This document shows positions 1-8,339 of a stretch of DNA of 10,418 nt, one piece after another. The DNA lies in the NCBI GenBank assembly GCA_012735355.1, contig JAAYHP010000448.1, forward strand, positions 1 through 10,418, written 5' to 3'. How positions within the stretch are numbered: position 1 is the first letter of the stretch; each line of letters begins with the position of its first letter. A model generated the notes under the pieces. The model was not told the DNA's origin. It saw only the letters and a program-made list of their open reading frames with translations, and searched no databases. Origin of the DNA: Lysinibacillus sp. (GTDB lineage: Bacteria; Bacillota; Bacilli; Bacillales_A; Planococcaceae). Both the position numbers and the translations under genes were made by a program.

Positions 1-203
1 ATTCTATACCCTATTTAGCTTTTACTAAAACTGTATTTATTTTTTCCTTTTCATTCTCAATTAGATGACATTAATCGAGAAATTTCGAATTTTACAGAAA
101 ATGATTTACATACTAATTTTATATTCTGTTGCAATCCACTTCCTTTTCACTTCCAAATCAATTTTACCCATTTACAATTCAATTCATTCAAAGTTTTTCA
201 AGT
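1..203. other. AT-rich stretch without a gene
   Basis: This stretch upstream of the trpS promoter holds no open reading frame of useful length on either strand. It contains no clear hairpin followed by a T-run, so I see no terminator for a gene lying to the left. It is very AT-rich with many short A and T runs. The next recognisable element is the trpS promoter at 204. Confidence 0.6.
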
Positions 204-232
204 TTGCTTTTTCCCTAAAATTACTTTATAAT
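204..232 (+). promoter_or_regulatory. sigma-A promoter of the trpS leader
   Basis: A -35 box TTGCTT (204-209) and a perfect -10 box TATAAT (227-232) are separated by exactly 17 bp. Transcription would start near 239-240. That leaves about 290 nt of leader before trpS, enough for the T-box that follows. Confidence 0.75.
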
Positions 233-264
233 TTCCTCGTATAAAATGGTAATTATAGTAGAAC

Positions 265-1699
<1,435 letters not shown>

Positions 1700-1743
1700 G
1701 TCCCACCATCCTTTATTAAAGTAAATATTCAAAAAGAAAAATA

Positions 1744-1776
1744 AAAATGCGTTTAGCTCTTCGCTAAACGCATTTT
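1744..1776 (-). terminator. intrinsic terminator of the fabH-fabF operon
   Basis: A perfect 14-bp inverted repeat (1744-1757 with 1763-1776) encloses the five-base loop TCTTC. On the minus strand it is followed by a run of T residues and lies 20 bp past the fabF stop. On the plus strand the stem ends in TTTT, so it may also stop trpS transcripts about 220 bp after that gene. Confidence 0.9.
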
Positions 1777-1795
1777 CTTATCGACAAAGTTCGTT

Positions 1796-3034
1796 TTATT
1801 CATCTACTTTTTTAAAGACTAAACTTGCATTATGTCCACCAAAGCCCAATGAGTTGCTCATTGCATATTCAATGTCTGCTTTTCGAGCTACATTTGGAAC
1901 ATAATCAAGATCACATTCTGGATCCGGATTTTCTAAATTGATTGTAGGTGGTAAAATTCCTTCTTTCAATGCCAATGCAGTAAAGATCGCTTCAATACCA
2001 CCAGCAGCCCCAAGCAAGTGACCTGTCATCGATTTTGTCGAACTCATTGCAAGGTTGTAAGCATGGTCACCAAACACAGTTTTCACAGCCATCGTTTCAT
2101 ACAAGTCATTATACGGAGTACTTGTACCGTGGGCGTTAATATAACCGATTTGTGTTGGGTCAATACCCGCATCATGAATCGCTTGTTGGATAGCACGAGC
2201 CGCCCCTTCTCCATTTGGAGCTGGCGCTGTAATATGGTACGCATCTCCCGTTGCACCATAGCCGATAATCTCAGCGTAAATTTTTGCCCCACGCGCTTTG
2301 GCAAATTCATATTCTTCTAATACGAGGACCCCTGCACCTTCACCCATGACAAAGCCATCGCGCTCTTTATCGAAAGGACGAGAAGCAGTATTAGGGTCTG
2401 GATTTAATGAAAGGGCTGTACTTGAACAGAAGCCGGCAACAGCCATTTTTACGATAGGAGCTTCCGTTCCTCCCGTAATCATGACATCCGCATCGCCCCG
2501 TTGGATCACTTTAAAGGCATCGCCAATAGAGTTTGTCCCGGATGCACAAGCCGTTACTGTACAAGCGTTAGGACCTTTAGCTCCTAAATAAATAGAAACT
2601 TGACCACTTGCCATGTCCGGAATCATCATCGGTACAAAGAATGGGCTAACTCGACGAGCACCTCTTTGTTGGAATGTTTCAAATTGTTGCTCATACGTTT
2701 CCATTCCACCTATACCGGAACCAATCCAAACACCAACACGAGGAGCAATTTCTTCATTGATTTCTAAATTGGCATCTTTGACAGCCATTAACGCGGAAGC
2801 AACGGCATAATGAGTGAAACGGTCCATTCTTCGCGCTTCTTTTCGATCAATAAATTGTTCAATATCAAAGTCTTTAACTTCAGCAGCAACTTTCGCAGGG
2901 AATAAATCAGCATCAACCCTCGTTAACGGTCCAATACCCGATTTCCCTTCTTTTATTGCCGACCAAGTTTCATCAATAGTATTTCCAAGTGGTGTAACTG
3001 CACCAATCCCGGTAATGACTACTCTCTTTTTCAT
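1796..3034 (-). CDS. fabF: beta-ketoacyl-ACP synthase II (FabF)
   Basis: Elongating condensing enzyme of type II fatty acid synthesis. It condenses malonyl-ACP with a growing acyl-ACP in the cytosol. The 412-residue protein has the full thiolase fold of the KAS I/II family: nucleophile Cys163 in TACASGTNS, His302 in [11 protein letters not shown], Lys334 in STKSMTGH, His339, and the C-terminal glycine-rich loop LGFGGHNAS near residue 397. The start ATG at 3034 begins with the family-typical [17 protein letters not shown] purine-rich AAGGGGG lies about 12 bases upstream, a slightly long spacing. The gene follows fabH by 68 bp in the same direction with no terminator between, so the two are very likely co-transcribed from the fabH promoter. 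Confidence 0.97.
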   Translation of the reverse strand: MKKRVVITGIGAVTPLGNTIDETWSAIKEGKSGIGPLTRVDADLFPAKVAAEVKDFDIEQFIDRKEARRMDRFTHYAVASALMAVKDANLEINEEIAPRVGVWIGSGIGGMETYEQQFETFQQRGARRVSPFFVPMMIPDMASGQVSIYLGAKGPNACTVTACASGTNSIGDAFKVIQRGDADVMITGGTEAPIVKMAVAGFCSSTALSLNPDPNTASRPFDKERDGFVMGEGAGVLVLEEYEFAKARGAKIYAEIIGYGATGDAYHITAPAPNGEGAARAIQQAIHDAGIDPTQIGYINAHGTSTPYNDLYETMAVKTVFGDHAYNLAMSSTKSMTGHLLGAAGGIEAIFTALALKEGILPPTINLENPDPECDLDYVPNVARKADIEYAMSNSLGFGGHNASLVFKKVDE

Positions 3035-3102
3035 TTTCTCTCTAGTACCCCCTTAGGATTCACTATAATATTAAATTACTATAAATTGGGTACGAAAATC
3101 TA

Positions 3103-4041
3103 TTATTTTCCCCATTTAATAACGGCACCGCCCCATGTGAGTCCACCGCCAAAGCCGACCAATACAATAATATCATCGTCTTTAATGTTTCCATCATCAA
3201 GTTCATCTTTTAATGCAATACCGATCGATGAGGAAGAAGTATTTCCATATTTATGAATTCGTTTTGATAATTTATCTTCTGGTAATTCAAGTCTTTCCCT
3301 AGCCGCTTCCATAATGCGAATATTGGCTTGATGCGGCACTAAAAAATCCACATCTTCTTTTGATAATCCGGCCTTTTCGATAACAGATAAAGCCGTTGCT
3401 CCCATTTGACGGACAGCAAATTTAAATACTTCACGACCATTCATATAAATGAAATCTTTATCATTTGTGTGTAAATGTTTGCCTCCGGTACCATCCGCTC
3501 CTAATTCGAAAGCTAAAATACCGCGACCTTCAGATACTTTCCCAACAACTGCAGCACTAGCGCCATCACCGAATAAAACCGCTGTATTGCGATCTTCCCA
3601 GTCAGTGATTTTTGATAATTTTTCAACCCCGATGACTAATACATAGTCATAACCACCATTTTCAACATATAACTTCGCTGTTGCAAGGGCATAAATAAAT
3701 CCAGAACAAGCTGCTGATAAGTCCATTGCTGCGGCATTCGTAGCTCCTAATTTTTCTTGAATTTGACATGCCACACTTGGGAATGCGCGATCTGGTGTAA
3801 TCGTAGCCACTAATATTAAGCCAATTTGATCTGGTGTGATACCAGCATTATCTAGTGCTTCTTTTGCCGCCGCGTAAGCCATATCCGATGAGTGTTCATC
3901 TTCCCGAGCAATTCTTCTTTCTTGAATTCCAGTACGTGTACGAATCCATTCATCGTTTGTATCTAAAATTTTCTCTAAATCAAAGTTTGTTACAATTTTT
4001 TCCGGAACATATTTTCCTAAACCGAGAATTCCTGCATTCAT
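3103..4041 (-). CDS. fabH: beta-ketoacyl-ACP synthase III (FabH)
   Basis: Initiating condensing enzyme of fatty acid synthesis. It joins an acyl-CoA primer (in Bacillales, often a branched-chain one) to malonyl-ACP. The length of 312 residues equals that of the B. subtilis enzyme as I remember it. The Cys-His-Asn triad is intact: Cys112 in SAACSGF, His237 in [13 protein letters not shown] and Asn267 in KYGNTSSSS. The N-terminal block [16 protein letters not shown] and the C-terminal GFGGGLTWG are typical. The ATG at 4041 follows a GGGGG-rich ribosome binding site about 9 bases upstream. The gene heads the fabH-fabF operon, and its promoter overlaps a FapR-like operator. The overall sequence resembles FabHA rather than a divergent paralogue. 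Confidence 0.97.
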   Translation of the reverse strand: MNAGILGLGKYVPEKIVTNFDLEKILDTNDEWIRTRTGIQERRIAREDEHSSDMAYAAAKEALDNAGITPDQIGLILVATITPDRAFPSVACQIQEKLGATNAAAMDLSAACSGFIYALATAKLYVENGGYDYVLVIGVEKLSKITDWEDRNTAVLFGDGASAAVVGKVSEGRGILAFELGADGTGGKHLHTNDKDFIYMNGREVFKFAVRQMGATALSVIEKAGLSKEDVDFLVPHQANIRIMEAARERLELPEDKLSKRIHKYGNTSSSSIGIALKDELDDGNIKDDDIIVLVGFGGGLTWGGAVIKWGK

Positions 4042-4073
4042 GGTTTCTTACCCCCATTTTTTAAGACTTACAA

Positions 4074-4090
4074 TTAGTAGTTGGTCATAA
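4074..4090 (-). promoter_or_regulatory. putative FapR operator over the fabH transcription start
   Basis: On the minus strand this reads TTATGACCAACTACTAA. It agrees at 12 of 17 positions with the FapR box TTAGTACCTGATACTAA that I remember from B. subtilis, including a perfect TACTAA right half and the central ACC. It starts at the downstream edge of the -10 box and covers the expected start site. FapR repressors of fab genes act at such a position and are released by malonyl-CoA. The left half is degenerate, so this is a candidate. Confidence 0.6.
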
Positions 4091-4118
4091 TTATAGCTCA
4101 TAAATTTATTTTTCACAA
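4090..4118 (-). promoter_or_regulatory. sigma-A promoter of fabH-fabF
   Basis: On the minus strand a -35 box TTGTGA (4118-4113) and a perfect -10 box TATAAT (4095-4090) are separated by 17 bp. The start site falls near 4083, about 40 bp before the fabH start codon. Confidence 0.75.
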
Positions 4119-4136
4119 TAAGAATAAAAAAGTTTA

Positions 4137-4166
4137 TTGTTTAATTTTGCTTTCCTATGTTATGAT
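4137..4166 (+). promoter_or_regulatory. probable promoter of the yjzD-like gene
   Basis: TTGTTT (4137-4142) and TATGAT (4161-4166) are 18 bp apart. They sit about 58 bp before the start codon and diverge from the fabH promoter, whose -35 box is 19 bp away. Confidence 0.5.
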
Positions 4167-4223
4167 TACTTAGATGAAGAAAGTATATACTAGTAATTAC
4201 AGTTCGATAGAGGTGAAATGAAA

Positions 4224-4421
4224 ATGCAATTCATTATGTCATTCATTTGGGCAATTATGTTAGTTTCAATGCTAAGTTACGTAGTTGGATCAATTTTAGG
4301 TGTACCTAACTTCGATTTTGTAACGACAATTGTCATTGGAATAATCTTTACAATTCTTGTATGGATCGTATCTGCTGTAATTCCAAGTGAATCTCCAAAA
4401 GAACTTAAATCAGATCAATAA
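4224..4421 (+). CDS. yjzD: DUF2929 / YjzD-like small membrane protein
   Basis: This small integral membrane protein of unknown function has two hydrophobic segments (about residues 2-26 and 33-57) and a short charged tail ending in KELKSDQ. The pattern of an aromatic FIW near the start, a conserved tyrosine in the first helix, and a proline closing the second helix fits the YjzD/DUF2929 family of Bacilli, which I remember lying near fabH and comZ in B. subtilis. I chose the ATG at 4224 because the GAGGTG ribosome binding site (4210-4215) is 8 bases away. The in-frame ATG at 4218 is only 2 bases from it; using it would add two residues. The gene is monocistronic, divergent from fabH, and has its own terminator. 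Confidence 0.8.
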   Translation: MQFIMSFIWAIMLVSMLSYVVGSILGVPNFDFVTTIVIGIIFTILVWIVSAVIPSESPKELKSDQ

Positions 4422-4430
4422 TTAAAAAAT

Positions 4431-4470
4431 AAATCGAATGGATTTTTTCGGGTCCATTCGATTTTTTATT
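4431..4470 (+). terminator. intrinsic terminator of the yjzD-like gene
   Basis: AAATCGAATGGA (4431-4442) pairs perfectly with TCCATTCGATTT (4453-4464) around a ten-base loop. The run ATTTTTTATT follows. It starts 10 bp after the stop codon. Confidence 0.9.
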
Positions 4471-4477
4471 TTGGGGA

Positions 4478-4744
4478 TTGGCTAATATTTCATAAAGGCT
4501 GACTAATATCCTTTATTTCTGAGATGATACTTTTTCTTTTGGCTAATATCGTTTCGAGTTTGACTAATTTGTTCGCCGGTTTGACTAATATCTCCTTCAC
4601 TTTGACTAATATCCTCAATTTCTGAGACGAAATTTTTTCCTTTGGCTAATATCTCTTTGGGATTGACTAATTTGTTGGCCCGATTGACTAATTACTCCTC
4701 AGCTTTGGCTAATTTTCTTCAGTTGCTGGATGCGAATTTTTGGC
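4478..4744. repeat. phased TTGRCTAAT array nested in a 103-bp tandem duplication
   Basis: Ten copies of the nine-base core TTGRCTAAT start at 4478, 4499, 4539, 4560, 4581, 4602, 4642, 4663, 4684 and 4705. The one at 4499 begins with C. Spacings are 21, 40, 21, 21, 21, 40, 21, 21 and 21 bp. Bases 4499-4601 and 4602-4704 are therefore two gapless tandem copies of a 103-bp unit, about 80% identical. Each is one 40-bp subunit containing TTTCTGAGAYGA plus three 21-bp subunits. A degenerate start of a third copy follows to about 4744. The cores are nearly invariant while the sequence between them drifts. Reading frames through the array are broken by stops and by the 40-bp units. The array lies between two terminators pointing at each other, so neither neighbour should transcribe it strongly. 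Function unknown. Confidence 0.9.
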
Positions 4745-4814
4745 ATCGACTATTCCTCCTTCTCAAACGGCAACTTCATTCCATAATTTAACAATTCCTC
4801 AACTTTGCTATAAA

Positions 4815-4854
4815 TATAAAAACGGCTCGAGCCAAATCAATCAAGCCCAAGCCG
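4815..4854 (-). terminator. intrinsic terminator of clpB
   Basis: On the minus strand CGGCTTGGGC (4854-4845) pairs with GCTCGAGCCG (4832-4823) as a ten-pair stem including two G-U pairs. TTTTTATA follows. It lies 17 bp after the clpB stop codon. Confidence 0.88.
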
Positions 4855-4870
4855 CTTCACAAAACGTAAC

Positions 4871-7009
4871 CTATTCCACTTTCGCTACCATCAATTCACC
4901 ATCTTGCAAAGAAACTTTCATTCTTTCTCCTGGCAAAATCTCGCCTTTCAACAATTCCTTCGCCACTGCTGTTTCAACATGACGCTGTACGAACCGTTTT
5001 AATGGTCGTGCACCAAATTGTGGGTCGATCCCATTTTCCACAACCCAATCCACAACTTCCTTATCAATTTGCAGAGAAATTTCTTGTTCCGCCACCCGTT
5101 CTTGCAGCTGCTTTATATACTTCCATGCAATGGCAGAGAAATGATCGTTCGTTAAGGCATGGAACATGATGATATCGTCCACCCGATTTAACAATTCAGG
5201 TTTGAAGTGCATCCGCAATTCTTTCATAACGATATCTTCAACTTTATCGTCTATATTAGTACCAGCTTCTAATAAGTAGTGAGAACCAATATTGGAAGTC
5301 ATAATGACGACTGTATTAGTAAAATTCACAAGACGTCCTTGACTGTCAGTAATTCGACCATCATCTAAAATTTGAAGTAAAATATTCGCCACATCCGGAT
5401 GAGCTTTTTCGATTTCATCTAGTAAAACAACGGAATAAGGATTGCGGCGAACGGCTTCCGTTAATTGACCGCCTTCCTCATAGCCTACATATCCTGGCGG
5501 TGCGCCAACAAGTCTCGAAACGCTGTGCTTCTCCATATATTCACTCATATCAATGCGGATAAAATGATCTTCCGAATCAAACAATTGAGCAGCCAATGCT
5601 TTTGCCAGTTCCGTTTTCCCAACTCCCGTTGGACCAAGGAAAATGAAAGAACCGATTGGGCGATTTGGATCTTTAATGCCGGAGCGGGCACGCCAAACCG
5701 CTTCCGTCACGAGTTTTACAGCATCATCTTGCCCAACAACTCGTTCATGAAGAGTATCTTTTAACCGCAACAGTTTTTCCCGTTCTCCTTCTACAAGCTT
5801 CGTCACGGGAATGCCAGTCCAGCGGGAAACGATGGCGGCAATTTCATCCGCCGTTACTTCTTCACGCAAAATCCGATTTTCAGAACCAGCTTCAAGGGCT
5901 TCTTCCAACTGTTTAATTTCTTTTTCTATTGCAGGAATTTTCCCGTGACGCAGTTCTGCCGCTTTATTTAAATCGTATTTACTTTCCGCATCTTCCAACT
6001 GACGGCGATATTCATCGAGCAATTCCCGCTTTCGTTGCACTTGCTCTAATCCTTCTTTTTCAATTTCCCATTGTCTTTTTAACTCTTTTTGCGCCTTTTT
6101 TAATTGTTGCAACTCTCCTTGCAAAGCCTCCAACCGTTTTTTACTCGATTCATCCGTTTCTTTCATTAACGCCTGCTCTTCAATTTCCAGTTGCATTACT
6201 CTGCGTGTTACATCATCTAACTCTTGCGGCATTGAATCAATTTCCGTACGAATCATCGCACATGCTTCATCGATTAAATCAATCGCTTAATCCGGCAAGA
6301 AACGATCTGTAATATAGCGGTTAGAAAGTTGAGAAGCGGCGATAATTGCCCGATCATGAATGCGCACGCCGTGATGCAACTCGAAACGTTCTTTTAATCC
6401 TCGCAAAATGGAAATCGTATCTTCAACAGAAGGTTCCCGCACCATCACTTGTTGGAATCTCCGTTCTAAAGCAGGATCCTTTTCAATATACATACGGTAT
6501 TCATCTAACGTTGTCGCGCCGATACAATGCAGTTCTCCGCGGGCAAGCATCGGTTTTAACATATTGCCTGCATCCATTGACCCTTCAGCTTTTCCAGCAC
6601 CAACAATCGTATGAATTTCATCGATAAATAAAATAATGCGACCTTCTGCTTCCCGAATTTCCTTTAATACGCTTTTTAGCCGTTCTTCAAATTGTCCGCG
6701 AAAAGATGCACCAGCAATTAACGCGCTCATATCCAGTTCATAAAGAATGCAATCTTTTAGCCCTTCAGGCACATCCTTTCGAACGATGCGTTGCGCAAGT
6801 CCTTCGACGATGGCCGTTTTCCCTACACCCGGCTCACCGATTAACACAGGATTATTTTTCGTTTTTCTAGATAAAATCCGGATCACATTGCGAATTTCTT
6901 CATCGCGACCAATCACTGGATCGATTTTTCCTTTTTTTACCTCTTCAATTAAATTGCGACCGAATTTTTCTAAAGGTCGACGTTGATCTTCTTGTTGTTG
7001 AAATTGCAT
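4871..7009 (-). pseudogene. clpB: clpB disaggregase gene, N-domain-less and interrupted by an in-frame TAA
   Basis: ClpB is the hexameric Hsp100 chaperone that extracts proteins from aggregates together with DnaK. The reading frame is one continuous phase of 712 codons broken by a single TAA (6287-6289). Codons 1-240 form NBD1: Walker A GEPGVGKT (58-65), Walker B ILFIDE (126-131), pore loop SFRGQFEER, and ERRF with the arginine finger. The rest holds the long coiled-coil M domain that separates ClpB from ClpC and ClpE, then NBD2: GPTGVGKT (about 459-466), VVLLDE, pore loop GYVGYE, sensor-2 GARPLKR. The break falls in [18 protein letters not shown], where the family has Lys, so AAA to TAA is the simplest change. 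The roughly 150-residue N-domain is absent. The ATG at 7009 has AAAGAGGTG nine bases upstream. An internal ATG (6256) could open a 461-codon frame but has only a weak ribosome binding site. Either a real nonsense mutation or a sequence error is possible. Confidence 0.9.
6287..6289 (-). other. clpB: premature TAA stop codon inside clpB
   Basis: This is codon 241 of the clpB frame. It follows RFLPD and precedes AIDLIDEAC, a highly conserved stretch at the end of the NBD1 small subdomain in which the lysine of LPDKAID is normally present. The frame is intact on both sides and no indel is needed to explain it. Confidence 0.92.
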
Positions 7010-7032
7010 TTAACAACACCTCTTTAATTAAG

Positions 7033-7049
7033 TTTGACCTTTTTTGACT
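7033..7049 (-). promoter_or_regulatory. CtsR operator of clpB
   Basis: On the minus strand this reads AGTCAAA-AAA-GGTCAAA. It matches the CtsR heptad direct repeat RGTCAAA-NAN-RGTCAAA at every fixed position. It lies just downstream of the clpB -10 box and covers the expected start site. CtsR represses class III heat-shock genes in low-GC Gram-positives and lets go under heat stress. Confidence 0.9.
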
Positions 7050-7055
7050 ATTTTT

Positions 7056-7084
7056 ATTATAATCCCATGATTTTTGAATTGCAA
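7056..7084 (-). promoter_or_regulatory. sigma-A promoter of clpB
   Basis: On the minus strand TTGCAA (7084-7079) and a perfect TATAAT (7061-7056) are separated by 17 bp. The start site falls near 7049, within the CtsR operator. The -10 box lies about 46 bp before the start codon. Confidence 0.8.
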
Positions 7085-7206
7085 AAATTCACACTAAAAG
7101 TTCAAATTATCACCATATTTATTGTGGTATTATATTTATGAGTTTAATTTCCTCATTGAGTTGCTGGGAACATTCTAAACATCAGCTATAAGGATGTGAA
7201 TTTTTC

Positions 7207-7902
7207 ATGGTCTTAATCGATATGGTTCCTATGAATTTTAATACTTTATTCGAAGAGCACGGACTGTTATTGAAAATCGATAAAGGCAACCAAATTTTTC
7301 AGGAAGGTGAAAGTGCAGACGAACTCTTTTTTATTCAAAAAGGTTCAGTTCAAGTGAGTAAAGAAACTGAAAACGGAAAGGAATTAACGTTGCGCATTTG
7401 TGGTCCGAATTCCTTGTTAGGGGAATGCTCCATTTTCGAACTTCCCGGAAATCATACAATGTCTGCAAAAGCACTTACAAATACAGAGCTCTTGACGATT
7501 AAAAAAAGCGCTTTAGAAATGTTACTAACACAACAACCATCATTAATGATTGAATATATAAAATGGCTGCAAAATGAACATTTAAAAACTCAAAGTATTT
7601 TAAGGGACTTAGTTATGCACGGTAAAAAAGGGGCATTATATTCGACGCTCATTCGTCTTGCCAATACATTCGGTAAGTATGATGAAAACGAGAATATTTA
7701 CATCGACTCTAATTTAACCAATTCAGATATCGCCAACCTTTGTTCAACAAGTAGGGAAATGGTGAATCGAATGCTGAACGATTTGAAAAAACAAGGCATT
7801 ATATCCTTTGATAAGAGCAATATTACAATTCATAATCTAGAATATTTAAAAAAGGAAATATGCTGTGAAAACTGTCCCCTCTCCATTTGTCGAATCGATT
7901 AA
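7207..7902 (+). CDS. fnr: FNR-type Crp/Fnr family regulator with C-terminal [4Fe-4S] ligands
   Basis: Oxygen-responsive transcription regulator of the Crp/Fnr family, 231 residues. The N-terminal half is a cyclic-nucleotide-binding-like beta-roll (about 10-120), followed by the dimer helix and a winged helix-turn-helix (about 165-205). The recognition helix SREMVNRML has the R-E-x3-R pattern of CRP, which predicts TGTGA-N6-TCACA-like sites. The C-terminus has Cys220-x2-Cys223-x4-Cys228, the spacing of the cluster ligands Cys227, Cys230 and Cys235 in B. subtilis Fnr. Asp134 (in LRDLVMHGKKGALYSTLIR) lies 86 residues before Cys220, the same distance as the ligand Asp141 from Cys227 there. E. coli FNR carries its cysteines at the other end. 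Start: ATG 7207, with AAGGA 12 bases upstream; ATGs at 7222 and 7231 lack a site. I saw no convincing promoter and no full FNR box in the window. Confidence 0.9.
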   Translation: MVLIDMVPMNFNTLFEEHGLLLKIDKGNQIFQEGESADELFFIQKGSVQVSKETENGKELTLRICGPNSLLGECSIFELPGNHTMSAKALTNTELLTIKKSALEMLLTQQPSLMIEYIKWLQNEHLKTQSILRDLVMHGKKGALYSTLIRLANTFGKYDENENIYIDSNLTNSDIANLCSTSREMVNRMLNDLKKQGIISFDKSNITIHNLEYLKKEICCENCPLSICRID

Positions 7903-7943
7903 AAAAACAGGTGAAGGAATGATTGTTTCCTTCGCCTGTTTTT
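7903..7943. terminator. bidirectional terminator between fnr and the yitW-like gene
   Basis: ACAGGTGAAGGAA (7907-7919) pairs with TTCCTTCGCCTGT (7927-7939) with one G-U pair. Flanking A-run and T-run extend the stem, so both strands end in a T tract. It begins right after the fnr stop and lies 4 bp past the convergent yitW-like stop, serving both genes. Confidence 0.92.
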
Positions 7944-7947
7944 CATT

Positions 7948-8262
7948 TTATCGAATACCTAACGCCATTTTCGCGTAGCGGCTCATCATATCTTTACTCC
8001 AAGGTGGATTCCATACGATGTTCACATCAACGTCTTTCACTTCCGGTAATTCGCTTAATGCGGTTTTTATTTGATCTACAATGACAGGACCTAGTGGGCA
8101 TCCCATAGATGTTAATGTCATCGTCACTGTACATAAACCTTCATCATTTAAATCTACATCATATACTAAACCTAAGTTTACAATATCGATGCCTAACTCA
8201 GGGTCAATTACATTTTCCAATGCGCCTAAAATACTTTCCTTCATATCCGCATCCATCGCCAT
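7948..8262 (-). CDS. yitW: YitW/SufT-like iron-sulfur cluster maturation factor (DUF59/MIP18 family)
   Basis: This 104-residue single-domain protein of the DUF59/MIP18 family closely resembles B. subtilis YitW. Members such as staphylococcal SufT help mature iron-sulfur proteins under high demand; that role is family knowledge, not shown here. Visible hallmarks are the block DPELGIDIVNLGLVYDV near residues 20-36, the conserved TSMGCPLGP with the likely reactive Cys55, and the C-terminal IVWNPPWSKDMMSRYAKMALG. The ATG at 8262 has AAGGGAG about 8 bases upstream. The gene follows the yitV-like gene by 77 bp but has its own promoter in that gap, overlapped by a Fur-box-like site. This suggests induction when iron is scarce. 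It ends at a shared bidirectional terminator. Confidence 0.93.
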   Translation of the reverse strand: MAMDADMKESILGALENVIDPELGIDIVNLGLVYDVDLNDEGLCTVTMTLTSMGCPLGPVIVDQIKTALSELPEVKDVDVNIVWNPPWSKDMMSRYAKMALGIR

Positions 8263-8283
8263 TATAAATTGCTCCCTTCATTG

Positions 8284-8303
8284 AATAATGATAACCATTC
8301 TCA
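8284..8303 (-). promoter_or_regulatory. Fur-box-like operator upstream of the yitW-like gene
   Basis: The plus-strand core TGATAACCATTCTCA (8289-8303) matches the 7-1-7 Fur consensus TGATAATnATTATCA at 12 of 14 fixed positions. The 19-bp window 8284-8302 matches the classical GATAATGATAATCATTATC at 16 of 19. It starts 3 bp downstream of the -10 box and covers the expected start site. PerR and Zur boxes, as I remember them, fit less well. Confidence 0.7.
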
Positions 8304-8306
8304 ATA

Positions 8307-8335
8307 ATTTTACTACACTTTAACGGAAAAGACAA
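8307..8335 (-). promoter_or_regulatory. promoter of the yitW-like gene
   Basis: On the minus strand TTGTCT (8335-8330) and TAAAAT (8312-8307) are 17 bp apart. The -35 box lies just past the stop codon of the yitV-like gene, and the predicted start site falls in the Fur-like box. Confidence 0.6.
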
Positions 8336-8339
8336 AAAA

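Noticed and set aside
2018..3056. Plus-strand open frames of 65-100 codons across fabF
   Set aside because: They lie fully inside fabF in antisense, have no ribosome binding sites and show no recognisable domain. The same holds for the antisense frames in trpS, fabH, clpB and the yitU-like gene.
4478..4744. CRISPR array
   Set aside because: The repeat is only 9 bp with about 12 bp between copies, the units form a larger tandem duplication, and there are no cas genes. This is a tandem repeat, not repeats and spacers.
4478..4744. Coding sequence for heptad repeats (ISQ-type on minus, LTN-type on plus)
   Set aside because: The 21-bp step keeps frame for a few units, but the 40-bp subunits shift it and stop codons (TGA, TAG) interrupt every frame. 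No start with a ribosome binding site is present.
6290..7009. A genuine stand-alone NBD1 ATPase of 240 residues
   Set aside because: The frame continues without shift past the stop into the rest of ClpB with the expected conserved sequence. A broken full gene is the simpler reading.
7195..7210. FNR autoregulatory box (TGTGA half-site) just before the fnr start
   Set aside because: Only one half of TGTGA-N6-TCACA is present. The other half does not match, and the TGTGA is part of the ribosome binding site region.
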